Below, piece after piece: positions 1 to 8,179 of a stretch of DNA of 64,000 nucleotides. This stretch comes from Acidobacteriaceae bacterium (GTDB taxonomy: Bacteria; Acidobacteriota; Terriglobia; Terriglobales; Acidobacteriaceae). Position numbers and translations under genes: made by a program. Every line of letters starts with the position of its first letter. Position 1 is the first letter of the stretch. Location of the stretch: assembly GCA_030041435.1 (NCBI GenBank), contig JASHNW010000060.1, positions 1-64,000 on the forward strand, given 5' to 3'. The notes under the pieces were generated by a model. The model saw only the letters and a program-made list of their open reading frames with translations. It did not search any database and was not told the DNA's origin.

Positions 1-171
1 CGTATGGCATCTGAAGACAGCTGCTCCCAGGACATGCTCGTGATGATCCGCTGGCAGGATCGGAACCTGGCGGTCCCACTCTCCCAACTGACTGCCACTA
101 ACCCCGATAAGTCAACCTGCCAGGCTATCGAGGACTGGCATTACTGGGTCGCACAGGGATACTGCTTCTGA
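1..171 (+). CDS. CcbP-like calcium-binding protein, C-terminal part (5' end outside window)
   Basis: The frame is open from the first base of the window and ends at TGA 169-171, so only the last 56 codons are visible. The residues include LAVPLSQL and the C-terminal block EDWHYWVAQGYCF. These resemble the C-terminal half of CcbP-type calcium-binding proteins, small acidic proteins often found beside recombinase genes. An ATG at position 4 is in frame, but it lies inside the conserved region, so the real start is probably upstream of the window. The neighbouring recombinase remnant suggests this is the edge of an old mobile element. Family assignment is from memory of the motif only. Confidence 0.5.
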   Translation, partial: RMASEDSCSQDMLVMIRWQDRNLAVPLSQLTATNPDKSTCQAIEDWHYWVAQGYCF

Positions 172-206
172 TCTGTGCACGCCTGCCGAAAGCTCACGAA
201 ATTGCG

Positions 207-485
207 AAGCCTCTCAAGAACCCGCTGGGCCGCGCCATGGTGACGATCATCGGCGCGGTGGCCGAGTTGGAGCGCAGTCTGATCATCGAACGGGTGCGCG
301 CCGGCCTGAGACGCGCGCGGCCTGAAGGGCGGCACATCGGGCGCATGCCGCTCGATCTCGACCGCGAGGCGATCCTCCGCGATCGCCAGCGCGGGCAGAG
401 CCTGCGGCAGCTGGCCACGAGCTACCGCGTCAGCCGCGCCACCATCCATCGCGTGTTGCAGCACGCACAGGAGCGGTTCGCATGA
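207..485 (+). pseudogene. Serine recombinase (resolvase family), C-terminal remnant
   Basis: The readable part matches the end of the resolvase catalytic domain (GRAMVTIIGAVAELERSLI, the long E helix), the following RVRAGLRRAR region, and a C-terminal helix-turn-helix (QSLRQLATSYRVSRATIHRV). The N-terminal catalytic region with the active-site serine, which should supply about 100 residues, is absent. The open frame upstream instead runs into the preceding calcium-binding protein gene. An ATG at 237 would give an 82-residue DNA-binding fragment without recombinase activity. The most likely reading is a decayed mobile-element gene; expression of the HTH fragment cannot be excluded. Confidence 0.7.
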
Positions 486-745
486 CCGAAGCCACCAGCT
501 GGATCCTCGTCTGGATGATGATCATGCTCTGCCTGGGCTTCATGCTGGGATGGGACCTCGGCGACCAGGTCCGCCGCCGCAAGCACGCCGAGCAGCAGGT
601 CGACGAACTGCGCGGGCAGCTGGAGCGCACCGGCGCCGAACAACAAAGCCGCGACCTCCAGCTCCGCCAGTTGCACCGCGTCGTCAACGACACCCACCGT
701 CTCGTTCGCGGCGTCACAAAAACCCTCGAAAAACGCCCCCTCTAA
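482..745 (+). CDS. Small membrane-anchored coiled-coil protein
   Basis: This 87-residue protein starts with ATG that overlaps the stop of the recombinase remnant by four bases (ATGA), implying translational coupling. Residues 7-27 form one hydrophobic helix (SWILVWMMIMLCLGFMLGWD). The rest is charged and heptad-like (HAEQQVDELRGQLERTGAEQ), predicting a coiled coil on the cytoplasmic side. No family is recognised. It probably belongs to the same mobile remnant as the recombinase, where small spanin- or holin-accessory-like proteins also occur, but nothing in the sequence proves that. Confidence 0.55.
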   Translation: MTEATSWILVWMMIMLCLGFMLGWDLGDQVRRRKHAEQQVDELRGQLERTGAEQQSRDLQLRQLHRVVNDTHRLVRGVTKTLEKRPL

Positions 746-759
746 ACCCCACAAAATCA

Positions 760-786
760 ACGGCCGGATCTCCCCGATCCGGCCGT
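760..786. terminator. Perfect 11-bp hairpin between convergent genes
   Basis: ACGGCCGGATC (760-770) and GATCCGGCCGT (776-786) form a perfect stem around a five-base loop. It sits between the small plus-strand gene ending at 745 and the histidine kinase ending at 882 on the minus strand. There is no strong T run; the minus-strand exit reads TGATTTTG, so it could be a weak bidirectional terminator. Confidence 0.5.
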
Positions 787-881
787 CTCAAAAGGTATGG
801 CTTCGGGAACATCGATATGCGACACCCTACAGCTCGCGTAAGCGCAATTTAAGCGGTAGATCAGAGCTTCTAACTTGCGGC

Positions 882-2288
882 CTAAGGCGGGTCGCCGGTC
901 ACGCCGATCCGTTGGAAGACGACGCTGCAAGCTGTTCCAGCATGCTCCACGCTGGAAACGCAAAGCCGTGCACGGTGGGTGTCGGCTATCCACTTGGCGA
1001 TGGAAAGGCCAAGGCCGCTGCCTTCTACCTGGCTGCGCGAGGGGTCGGCGCGGTAGAAACGGTCGAAGATGCGGGGCAGGGCAGATTCGGGAATGCCGAT
1101 GCCGTTGTCCCGCACAGTAACCGTGGCTTCGGAAGCGCTGGTGGCGAGCGAAACATCGATACGGCCGGGCGAAGGCGAGTATTTGAAGGCGTTGTCGAGG
1201 AGAATCCAAAGAAGACGGCGCAGATTGCCGGGATCGCCGAGGACGACGACCAGCCGGTCGGCGCCCAGGGTCAGGGAGAGAGTATGGCTGCGTTCGCCGG
1301 CGATGGCGCGCGCCATCTCGCAGGTTTCCTCGACAACGGCGGCCAGATTGACGGGCGCCAGCACCGCGTCGCCACGATCGGCGTCAGCGCGAGCGAGGGT
1401 GAGGAGATGCTCGAGGAGTTCAGCAGCCTTGGCGGATTCGTCGACGATATCGGTGAAGGCCTGGCGGCTCCGCGCGTCGGCGGCGGGATTGCGCAACGCA
1501 ACCTCAGCGACGGTTCGGGTGAAAGAAATTGGGCCGCGGAGGTCGTGAGAGGCATCGGCTGTGAACTGTTTGATCTGGTTCACAGCGGTTTCCAGGCGTT
1601 CGAGCATGGCATTGCAGGTCTCCGCGAGGCGCTGCAACTCGTCGCCGGTGCGGATGACAGGAACGCGCTCAGAGAGATTGGTGATGCTGATGGTGCGCGC
1701 CGATGCGGTGATTCGGTCGACCGGGGTGAGGGCGCGGCGGCTCAGGAAATATCCGCCGGCCGAAGAGATGACCAGCAATACCGGGATCGAAGTGAGCAGA
1801 CCGGTGAGGAAGCGATCGAGGACAAGCTGATTGCCGGATTCGGGCGCGGCGGCGAGCAGGTACAGCGGCTGGGATCCGAGCGAATACGGATGTGCCAAAA
1901 CCCAGTAGGCCTGGCCCGACCAGTGGACAAGCTGGAAACGTTCCGAGCCGATGGTGCCGAGCGAGGGCCAGGGGAAATCCTGCGCCGCGGGCTTGGGTGA
2001 AGGAAAGGCGCGCTGGCCGGAGGGCAGGAAGACTTCGCAGAGACCGTTGCCGGTGGCCTGGGCAAAATCTGCGAAGTCGGCCGCGCGATCGGCCCCGCTT
2101 TCGCTCTGGTTTTTGGCAAGCAGGTCTTCGAGGCGGACGAGGCGGCGAGCCAGCGTCTGATAGCGCTCGCCGGTGAGCGTGCTCCTGAGGTTGAACCACA
2201 TGGCCGCGCCGAAGAGGAGCCAGCCGACAAAAAAGATGCCGCCGAACCACGCGGTGAGACGCAGAGAGATGGACCAGCGCGGGGTCAT
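882..2288 (-). CDS. Two-component sensor histidine kinase
   Basis: This 468-residue inner-membrane kinase has a transmembrane helix at about 13-33, a periplasmic sensor region of roughly 130 residues, and a second helix at about 162-182. It continues with a HAMP linker (about 183-235), a HisKA dimerisation domain with the phospho-accepting His at about 248 (ASHDLRGP, with Asp where Glu is usual), and a HATPase domain with N box (LLDNAFKYSP), DNGIGIP and GSGLGLSI. The layout is that of the OmpR-partner kinases of the CusS/PhoR type. It overlaps the response regulator gene by four bases and is cotranscribed behind it. The signal is unknown; the divergent receptor and phosphatase suggest phosphate or organic phosphate. 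Confidence 0.92.
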   Translation of the reverse strand: MTPRWSISLRLTAWFGGIFFVGWLLFGAAMWFNLRSTLTGERYQTLARRLVRLEDLLAKNQSESGADRAADFADFAQATGNGLCEVFLPSGQRAFPSPKPAAQDFPWPSLGTIGSERFQLVHWSGQAYWVLAHPYSLGSQPLYLLAAAPESGNQLVLDRFLTGLLTSIPVLLVISSAGGYFLSRRALTPVDRITASARTISITNLSERVPVIRTGDELQRLAETCNAMLERLETAVNQIKQFTADASHDLRGPISFTRTVAEVALRNPAADARSRQAFTDIVDESAKAAELLEHLLTLARADADRGDAVLAPVNLAAVVEETCEMARAIAGERSHTLSLTLGADRLVVVLGDPGNLRRLLWILLDNAFKYSPSPGRIDVSLATSASEATVTVRDNGIGIPESALPRIFDRFYRADPSRSQVEGSGLGLSIAKWIADTHRARLCVSSVEHAGTACSVVFQRIGVTGDPP

Positions 2289-2959
2289 GCCTCAAAACGG
2301 AGTGTGTAGCCCACGCCGCGCACGGTGTGGAGCAGTTCCGTCTCGCCGGGATGGGTGAGTTTGGCGCGCAGAGAGCGAATGAAAACGTAGAGCGAGTCGA
2401 AGCTGACGTCGGCGTTGGGCCCCCAGCCGTCGTCGATGAGCGCTTCGCGGGGCACGATGGCGCCGGCGCGGCGCATGAGCGTCTCCAGCAAGGCGTATTC
2501 GGTGCGGGTGAGCGATTCGACGCGTCCGGCGCGCTCGAACTCCCAGGTTTGCGGGCGCAGGATGAGATCGCCTGCGCGCAGGACCTCCGGAGGGCGCTCC
2601 ACGACGCGGCGAGCGGCGGCACGCATGCGAGCCAGCAGGATGTCGAGAGCAAACGGCTTGGTGAGGTAGTCGTCGGCGCCGGCGTCGAGGCCGCGGACGA
2701 CATCCGCCATGGAGTCGCGCGCGGAGAGGATGATGGTCTGCGTTTTCAGGCGGTCTTCGCGCAGTTTGCGGATGACGGTGAAGCCGTCCATACGCGGAAG
2801 CATCACATCGAGGATCATCAGATCGAAGCGATCGGAGCGGCCGAGGCGCAGGCCTTCCTCGCCGTCGTAAGCCAGCGTGACGGAGTAGCCCTCGCCCTGC
2901 AGAGCGCGGCCGAGGTGGCCGGCGAGGCTGCGCTTGTCCTCGACGATGAGCACCTGCAT
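2285..2959 (-). CDS. OmpR/PhoB-family response regulator
   Basis: This 224-residue protein has an N-terminal receiver domain with acidic pocket (VED at 6-8), phosphorylated Asp at about 51 (LMILDVMLPRMDGF), conserved Thr/Ser and Lys (TKPF), and a C-terminal winged-helix DNA-binding domain with the typical LTRTEYALLETLMRR recognition region. It is the first gene of the two-gene operon with the sensor kinase. It is divergent from the TonB-dependent receptor, whose coding region begins about 130 bases away, so the shared intergenic space is the natural place for its binding sites. Confidence 0.93.
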   Translation of the reverse strand: MQVLIVEDKRSLAGHLGRALQGEGYSVTLAYDGEEGLRLGRSDRFDLMILDVMLPRMDGFTVIRKLREDRLKTQTIILSARDSMADVVRGLDAGADDYLTKPFALDILLARMRAAARRVVERPPEVLRAGDLILRPQTWEFERAGRVESLTRTEYALLETLMRRAGAIVPREALIDDGWGPNADVSFDSLYVFIRSLRAKLTHPGETELLHTVRGVGYTLRFEA

Positions 2960-3091
2960 GGGCGCAGTGTAGGCCCGCGGAGGTTAATTCCCGATGAAAA
3001 ACCGGCTTTGCGCAGGCGGCCATTAGGTTGGCTTTAGATTGGCCATGCATACTCCGCCCTGATGACCCACTCCGGGCTTCGTGAGGCAAGT

Positions 3092-6055
3092 ATGAACGCG
3101 GGCAAGCGAATCTGGCTCTCTCTGACATCGAGCGCGCTGCTCCTCGCCGCGCTGGCTGCAGCGCCCGGCGCACTGGCGCAGGCCGCCAAAGCATCGATCA
3201 GTGGCACGGTAAGCGACGCTTCGAAGGCGGTGATTCCCCATGCGCGCGTGGTAGTGAGCCCCGGGAACTACGTGACAACGACCGACCGAACAGGGAACTT
3301 CAGCATCTCCGGTCTGGCCCCCGGAACCTACACGGCGACGATTACTGCGCCGGGATTCACGCCCCTCACGTACACCGTCACGCTCAAGGCCGGAGAGTCG
3401 CAGACGGAATCTCTCGTCATTGAGGTTGGCTCTGCGATCGAGCAGGTGGTGGTGAACGCGGGATCGGGACCGACCCAAACCATGACGCAGGCCGTCAATG
3501 CAGAGATCACCTCGGCGAACATTCTGAACGTACTGCCGGAGAGCGAAATCGTTGCTCTGCCGAATGCCAATATCGCCGACGCGACGGGCCGTATGCCGGG
3601 CGTAACGCTGCAGCGCAACGAAGGCGAGGGCGAATATATCCAGGTGCGCGGGCTCGATCCGCGGCTGACCAACGTGACCATCGACGGCGTGACCGTCCCG
3701 GCGCCGGAAGTGGCCATCCAGCAGGTCGATCTGTCGACCATCCCTGATGACATGGTGGAGTCGATTGAACTGAATAAAACGCTGTCGGCGAATCAGGATG
3801 CGGACGGCATCGGGGGCTCGGTCAATCTGGTGACCAAAACGGCGAGCGCAAAGCCCTACGCCTCCCTGGAAACGACCATGGGCTACACGCCGATTGAAGA
3901 CACGCGCTGGATGGGCAAAGTGGACACGACGGCGGGGATGCGCTTCGGGGCCGCGCAGAAATGGGGCGTGATCGGGGGTGCGGAATACGATTACAATGGC
4001 CGCGGTATTAACGATATCGAGCCTGATCCGCAGCCGAATCCCGACGGCACGGCCACGCCTTACTACGACAAGGTCACTCTGCGCGAGTATCGCTATCAGC
4101 GCCTGCGCTGGGGCGGCACCAGCAGTGTCGATTACAAGGTCAGCGATCACTCCACCCTCGCCGCCCACGTCATGCTCTCCGACTTAAAGGACTGGGGCGA
4201 CAAGTGGTACTACGAGATCAAGACGAACAAGCCCACGGGGTCGTCCTACTATGAGTCGGTGCGCAGGCCCGACCTGGCCGTAGGCACTTTTTCGCTCGAC
4301 GGTAACCACGTCTTCACGAACACCTGGATCCACTGGGGATCGGCCGTTTCCCGCTCCCGCGAGCTGAACGCGGGCGGCAATCCGGAGGTCGACTGGGCGC
4401 CGACTTCGGCCGCGCTCAATCAGTCCGGCTCGGGTGTCGCGACACAGCCAGGCACCACGGTCCTGCCCACCTGCGCTTTCGCGGGCACACCGCGGGGTCC
4501 GTATCTGCCGCAGTGGTCTTCGGGCTGTACTCTTCCCAGCTCGCCCCTCTACAACCTGAACAACTATGCAATGACGCAGTTCATCACCACCTCCGGCCAG
4601 GCCGTGGAGCTGAACCTCCAGGAGTGGGCGGGCATGGGCATGAATTACCATCTCGGCTCGCACTCGGCGACGTTCGAGTTTGGAGGCGAGTTCCGTAACA
4701 GCCACGCCTTCCAGTATGCGTATACACCAACCTACATCCCCTCCTTCGACAACAATGCCAACGGCGGCGACAACAACGGAAACCCCTACGGGATCTATCC
4801 TTCGCAGTTCCAGGCCCCGTGGCAGGACCCGCATTACTACAGCGGCAACTATCACAACGGTCCGTTTACGGACTACTACAGGGAAACGGCGTACTTTGCC
4901 GCCAATCCGAGCCAGTTCGACCTGAGCGAGGCTCTGACGCACTTCGGATCCGACTCCGCCAACTTCGATCTGATCGAGCGCATTGGCGCCGGATACGTGA
5001 TGAACACCATCGACTGGCCCAAATTCCGCCTGCAGACTGGTCTGCGGTTTGAAGCGACCCAGGTCCATGCGCTGGGCTACTATGTGAACCCTGCCGCCGG
5101 GCCGAATGGCGACGGTCTCGACAACAACGGCAACTGGATTGGCACCGCTGGGGAGACCACCAGTCAGTCCTATGTCGTTCCTTTGCCCAGCGTGCAGGGG
5201 CGCTGGCAGATTGCTCAGCTGACGGCCATTCGCGCCGTGTATTCGCGGGGCATCGCGCGGCCCAATCCCTACGACCTGGTTCCCTATGTCCTCGACAACG
5301 GCGCGGGGAGCGTTCCGCGCTATGCGATCGGCAATCCGCAGGAACAGCCGACGCACGCGAACAACTACGACCTGCTGGTCGAGCAGGAACTGCGCCCCTT
5401 CGGCGTCATCCAGACCGGCTACTTCTATAAGCAGCTCTACGACCCCATTGTCTCCGTCTACGTTCCTTACACCACCATCAACCCCGATGGTTCACCCGAT
5501 CTTGCCCAGCAGGACCAGAACGCCAATAATGCCAGCGTTTGGGGCCTGGAGTTTTCCTGGCAGCAGCGGCTGAACAGCCTGCCCGGCGCGCTGAGCGGCC
5601 TCGGCATGATGGCGAACTACTCCTACGCTGACTCGCATACCAACGGCATCACGGGACGCACCGACTCGCCCTCCCTCATCGGCACGGCGCGCAATGCCTT
5701 CAACATCGAGCCTTCGTACGAACTGGAACGCTGCGAGGCTCACATGGGCATCAGCTACAACGGGGCCAACGACAACGCCTACCAGTGGTACAACAACCAG
5801 GCTGATCCCGGTAACGATTCTGTCGGGCCGCCGAATGGCCCGCAGGGCGACAACTTCTTCTATCCCCACCTGCAGGTGGACGCCCAGGTGGGCGCGCGGA
5901 TCTGGCGCGGGCTGCAGCTGCATCTCGATGGCCTGAACCTGACCAATGAGGTCTTCGGCTTCTACAACGGCAGCCCGCAGTACATGACGCAGCGCGAATA
6001 TTACAAGCCGACCTACAGCGCCAGTCTGCGCTGGACCTCGGGCACGGAACGCTGA
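3092..6055 (+). CDS. TonB-dependent receptor with carboxypeptidase-regulatory-like domain
   Basis: This 987-residue outer-membrane receptor starts at the second in-frame ATG, which has GAGG at 3084-3087 and is followed directly by a signal peptide (ALLLAALAAAPGALAQ). An upstream ATG at 3062 would put ten polar residues before the signal. After cleavage comes a carboxypeptidase-D regulatory-like beta domain (ISGTVSDASKAVIPHARV, about 35-112), then the plug (NIADATGRMPGVTLQRNEG with IQVRGLDPR) and a long beta-barrel with many Asn/Tyr-rich strands. The plug type resembles the Caulobacter/Xanthomonas-like receptor family. The histidine acid phosphatase gene follows directly, suggesting import of a phosphorylated ligand or its product, powered by TonB. 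Confidence 0.88.
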   Translation: MNAGKRIWLSLTSSALLLAALAAAPGALAQAAKASISGTVSDASKAVIPHARVVVSPGNYVTTTDRTGNFSISGLAPGTYTATITAPGFTPLTYTVTLKAGESQTESLVIEVGSAIEQVVVNAGSGPTQTMTQAVNAEITSANILNVLPESEIVALPNANIADATGRMPGVTLQRNEGEGEYIQVRGLDPRLTNVTIDGVTVPAPEVAIQQVDLSTIPDDMVESIELNKTLSANQDADGIGGSVNLVTKTASAKPYASLETTMGYTPIEDTRWMGKVDTTAGMRFGAAQKWGVIGGAEYDYNGRGINDIEPDPQPNPDGTATPYYDKVTLREYRYQRLRWGGTSSVDYKVSDHSTLAAHVMLSDLKDWGDKWYYEIKTNKPTGSSYYESVRRPDLAVGTFSLDGNHVFTNTWIHWGSAVSRSRELNAGGNPEVDWAPTSAALNQSGSGVATQPGTTVLPTCAFAGTPRGPYLPQWSSGCTLPSSPLYNLNNYAMTQFITTSGQAVELNLQEWAGMGMNYHLGSHSATFEFGGEFRNSHAFQYAYTPTYIPSFDNNANGGDNNGNPYGIYPSQFQAPWQDPHYYSGNYHNGPFTDYYRETAYFAANPSQFDLSEALTHFGSDSANFDLIERIGAGYVMNTIDWPKFRLQTGLRFEATQVHALGYYVNPAAGPNGDGLDNNGNWIGTAGETTSQSYVVPLPSVQGRWQIAQLTAIRAVYSRGIARPNPYDLVPYVLDNGAGSVPRYAIGNPQEQPTHANNYDLLVEQELRPFGVIQTGYFYKQLYDPIVSVYVPYTTINPDGSPDLAQQDQNANNASVWGLEFSWQQRLNSLPGALSGLGMMANYSYADSHTNGITGRTDSPSLIGTARNAFNIEPSYELERCEAHMGISYNGANDNAYQWYNNQADPGNDSVGPPNGPQGDNFFYPHLQVDAQVGARIWRGLQLHLDGLNLTNEVFGFYNGSPQYMTQREYYKPTYSASLRWTSGTER

Positions 6056-6153
6056 GCGCGGCATTCCGGGGTTCGCCTCACTCAACTGGCTGCGTGGATT
6101 TCAGACCGGTCGCCCCGCTTGATTCGTGGGGAGAGCGCGGGGTACGGGACGCA

Positions 6154-7524
6154 ATGGGTGCGATGCTGAGAAAAACGATGCGAAAGCTGCCGGTACTGCT
6201 GGGACTGTCGGGTTTGCTGATGGGTGCGCACGCATCTTTTCCCGCTCCGCAAAAGGGAAGCGGCGGCGCCCAGCTGCAGTTCGTGGTGATTCTCAGCCGG
6301 CACGGCGTGCGGTCGCCGACGGGCGATGCGAGCCAGTATGAGACGTATTCGCGCGCGGCGTGGCCTGCGTGGGATGTGCCGCCAGGCAATCTGACCCAAC
6401 ACGGTTACGAACTGATGCGGATCTTCGGGGCGTGGGACCGGATGCTGCTGGCGAAAGAAGGTCTGCTGACGGCGACAGGTTGCTCGGATGCTGCGCGCGT
6501 CGCCATCGTGGCCGACTCCGACCAGCGGACCCGCGAAACGGGGCGCGCGCTGGCAGAGGGGATGTTTCCGAAGTGCGCACCCGCAGTGCGCGCGCTGGCG
6601 GAGGGAACGCCCGATCCGTTGTTTCATCCGCTGCATGCGGGCGTGGGCCTGCCTGACCGGCCGGGCGATGCTCAAACTCTGACGGCGGCGATGGCGCAGC
6701 GCGCAGGCGGCTCGGCAGAGAGTCTGACGGAACGGTTGCATCCGCAGCTGGCAGCGATGGATCGAATTCTGGCTTCGTGCGGAACCCCCAAGCCGGGGCA
6801 CACGCGCAAGTCGATCTTCGACGTTCCGGCCAGCGTCGGAGCAGGGCACAGCGATCACGGTGCGGAACTGCGCGGCCCGGTGAACACGGCGGCGTCGCTG
6901 AGCGAGAATTTCCTGCTTGAGTACGCGCAGGGGCTGCCGCGCCAGGAGGTCGGCTGGGGCTGCGTCGACGGGAAGACGGTGCGCTCGCTGATCGCCCTGC
7001 ATACGGCGGCGTTCGACGTGGAGCAGCGCACCCCGGCCGCGGCGCGGATGCAGGCGTCGAACCTGCTCGATCGTATCCGGCGCGCGCTCCAGCAGGCAGC
7101 CACAGGCACGGTGGATGCGGAGGCTCCCGACGGCCCAGCTGATCGCGCGCTCTTTCTGGTGGGGCACGATTCAAACCTGGCCAACGTAGCGGCCCTCCTC
7201 GATCTGCACTGGGATGCGGACGGACGCCGCGACGATACACCACCGGGCAGCGCGCTGGTGTTCGAGCTCTGGAAGCAGAGCCTGACGGGAGAGGAGTTTG
7301 TAAAGGTCTATTACACAGCGCAAACACTCGAGCAAATACGCGCGGGCGAGCGGCTGACCGCGAAGGATCCACCTGTGCGCGTCGCGCTCAATCCGTGTGG
7401 TGGCCCCTCTTCACAGGGATGTCCATGGGCGGTCCTCTCACGTCAACTGGAACGCGCGATTGATCCGATGTGGGTTGCAAGCGTGCGTTCTGATCGAGTG
7501 TCAGATAAATCTCTCAGAAAGTGA
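6154..7524 (+). CDS. Secreted histidine acid phosphatase (phytase / glucose-1-phosphatase type)
   Basis: The protein, about 456 residues, has an N-terminal signal peptide (KLPVLLGLSGLLMGAHA) and the family active-site motif RHGVRSPT, whose His is the phosphate acceptor. The distal GHDSN motif supplies the proton-donor Asp. Conserved cysteines such as DSDQRTRETGRAL context and WGCVDG are also present. Its length fits the periplasmic AppA/Agp branch. Starts at 6154, 6163 or 6178 all leave the signal peptide intact; 6154 has a GGGA six bases upstream. It lies about 100 bases behind the receptor and probably shares its transcript. Substrate (phytate or sugar phosphate) cannot be read from sequence. 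Confidence 0.85.
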   Translation: MGAMLRKTMRKLPVLLGLSGLLMGAHASFPAPQKGSGGAQLQFVVILSRHGVRSPTGDASQYETYSRAAWPAWDVPPGNLTQHGYELMRIFGAWDRMLLAKEGLLTATGCSDAARVAIVADSDQRTRETGRALAEGMFPKCAPAVRALAEGTPDPLFHPLHAGVGLPDRPGDAQTLTAAMAQRAGGSAESLTERLHPQLAAMDRILASCGTPKPGHTRKSIFDVPASVGAGHSDHGAELRGPVNTAASLSENFLLEYAQGLPRQEVGWGCVDGKTVRSLIALHTAAFDVEQRTPAAARMQASNLLDRIRRALQQAATGTVDAEAPDGPADRALFLVGHDSNLANVAALLDLHWDADGRRDDTPPGSALVFELWKQSLTGEEFVKVYYTAQTLEQIRAGERLTAKDPPVRVALNPCGGPSSQGCPWAVLSRQLERAIDPMWVASVRSDRVSDKSLRK

Positions 7525-7557
7525 GCTTATACAGTTATGAGTAAAGAGGCCAGAGGC

Positions 7558-7827
7558 CTAAGCCTCCGACCTTTCTTCGGCGGCTTCTGCCAGGCACCTG
7601 CAGAACACCACCCGGGCGGCCATCGAGCTCCAGCTCATCTCGAGGCTGGCGGCCATCGGGCGCAGCCGGTCCGGATCGGCCGGCATACAGCCATCCTCGA
7701 TGGCGGCCCACTCGGAGAACTTCATGCCCGCCAGTCGGGCGGCGTCGGCAACGGTCAACCCGCGGTCCTCGCGGCGCTCGCGGATAAGGCTGCCGAACAG
7801 CTGCCCCGCGGCGCGTGGTGAGTTCCG
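7558..7827 (-). pseudogene. HTH (XRE-like) DNA-binding protein remnant
   Basis: The minus-strand frame is open from the stop at 7828-7830 and encodes GQLFGSLIRERREDRGLTV followed by an XRE-like helix-turn-helix (ADAARLAGMKFSEWAAIEDG). There is no ATG or GTG before the HTH. A TTG at 7758 cuts into the first helix, and a CTG ACG GAA CTC start-like stretch lies one frame away. This pattern fits a gene that lost its start and suffered a one-base frameshift. It may still be translated from TTG, giving 66 residues. It sits in a stretch of decayed genes together with the GH43 fragment. Confidence 0.5.
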
Positions 7828-8079
7828 TCAGAAACGAGCTGCGTTGACACGCGTTTCGCCGGTCCTGACGTCGATCGTCCAGGGTGCGGGCGGGGGGAGG
7901 AACACTTTACCGTCGCCGATCCGGAGCGGCATCCAGAGGTAGCGCGAATCCCAAAGCGCTCGCGGCTTCCAGATGTCGCCCATGAAGATCACGGTTGTAG
8001 CCTTCGTGCCCCTGACGGCCAGCAGCATGCTCGACTGCGAGCCGTACGTGCCGGGAGAATCCGGCGCGATGGGCGTACA
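7828..8079 (-). pseudogene. GH43-like glycoside hydrolase, C-terminal fragment
   Basis: The frame gives IAPDSPGTYGSQSSMLL, then VIFMGDIWKPRALWDSRYLW and the ending PPPAPWTIDVRTGETR. This is the pattern at the end of family 43 beta-propeller glycosidases, where a FMGDxW motif precedes the last blade. An in-frame TGA at 8080-8082 precedes it and the remaining 300 or so residues are missing, so it cannot be a working enzyme. It is the tail of a gene that was deleted, probably in the event that also damaged the neighbouring HTH gene. Confidence 0.55.
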
Positions 8080-8179
8080 TCACAAAGCAAACCTGCCGAG
8101 CCAAACCGTCGAGGCAATCTTCGCGGATCGGGAGCAGAACGATTGGAATACCGACCCAAAACACATTTTTAGAGAACGA

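Noticed and set aside
912-2000. Long plus-strand frame opposite the histidine kinase gene
   Set aside because: It is the antisense shadow of a clear, motif-bearing kinase in GC-rich DNA; the same applies to frames opposite the TonB receptors, hppA, tonB (29806-31377) and E1 (62226-63878).
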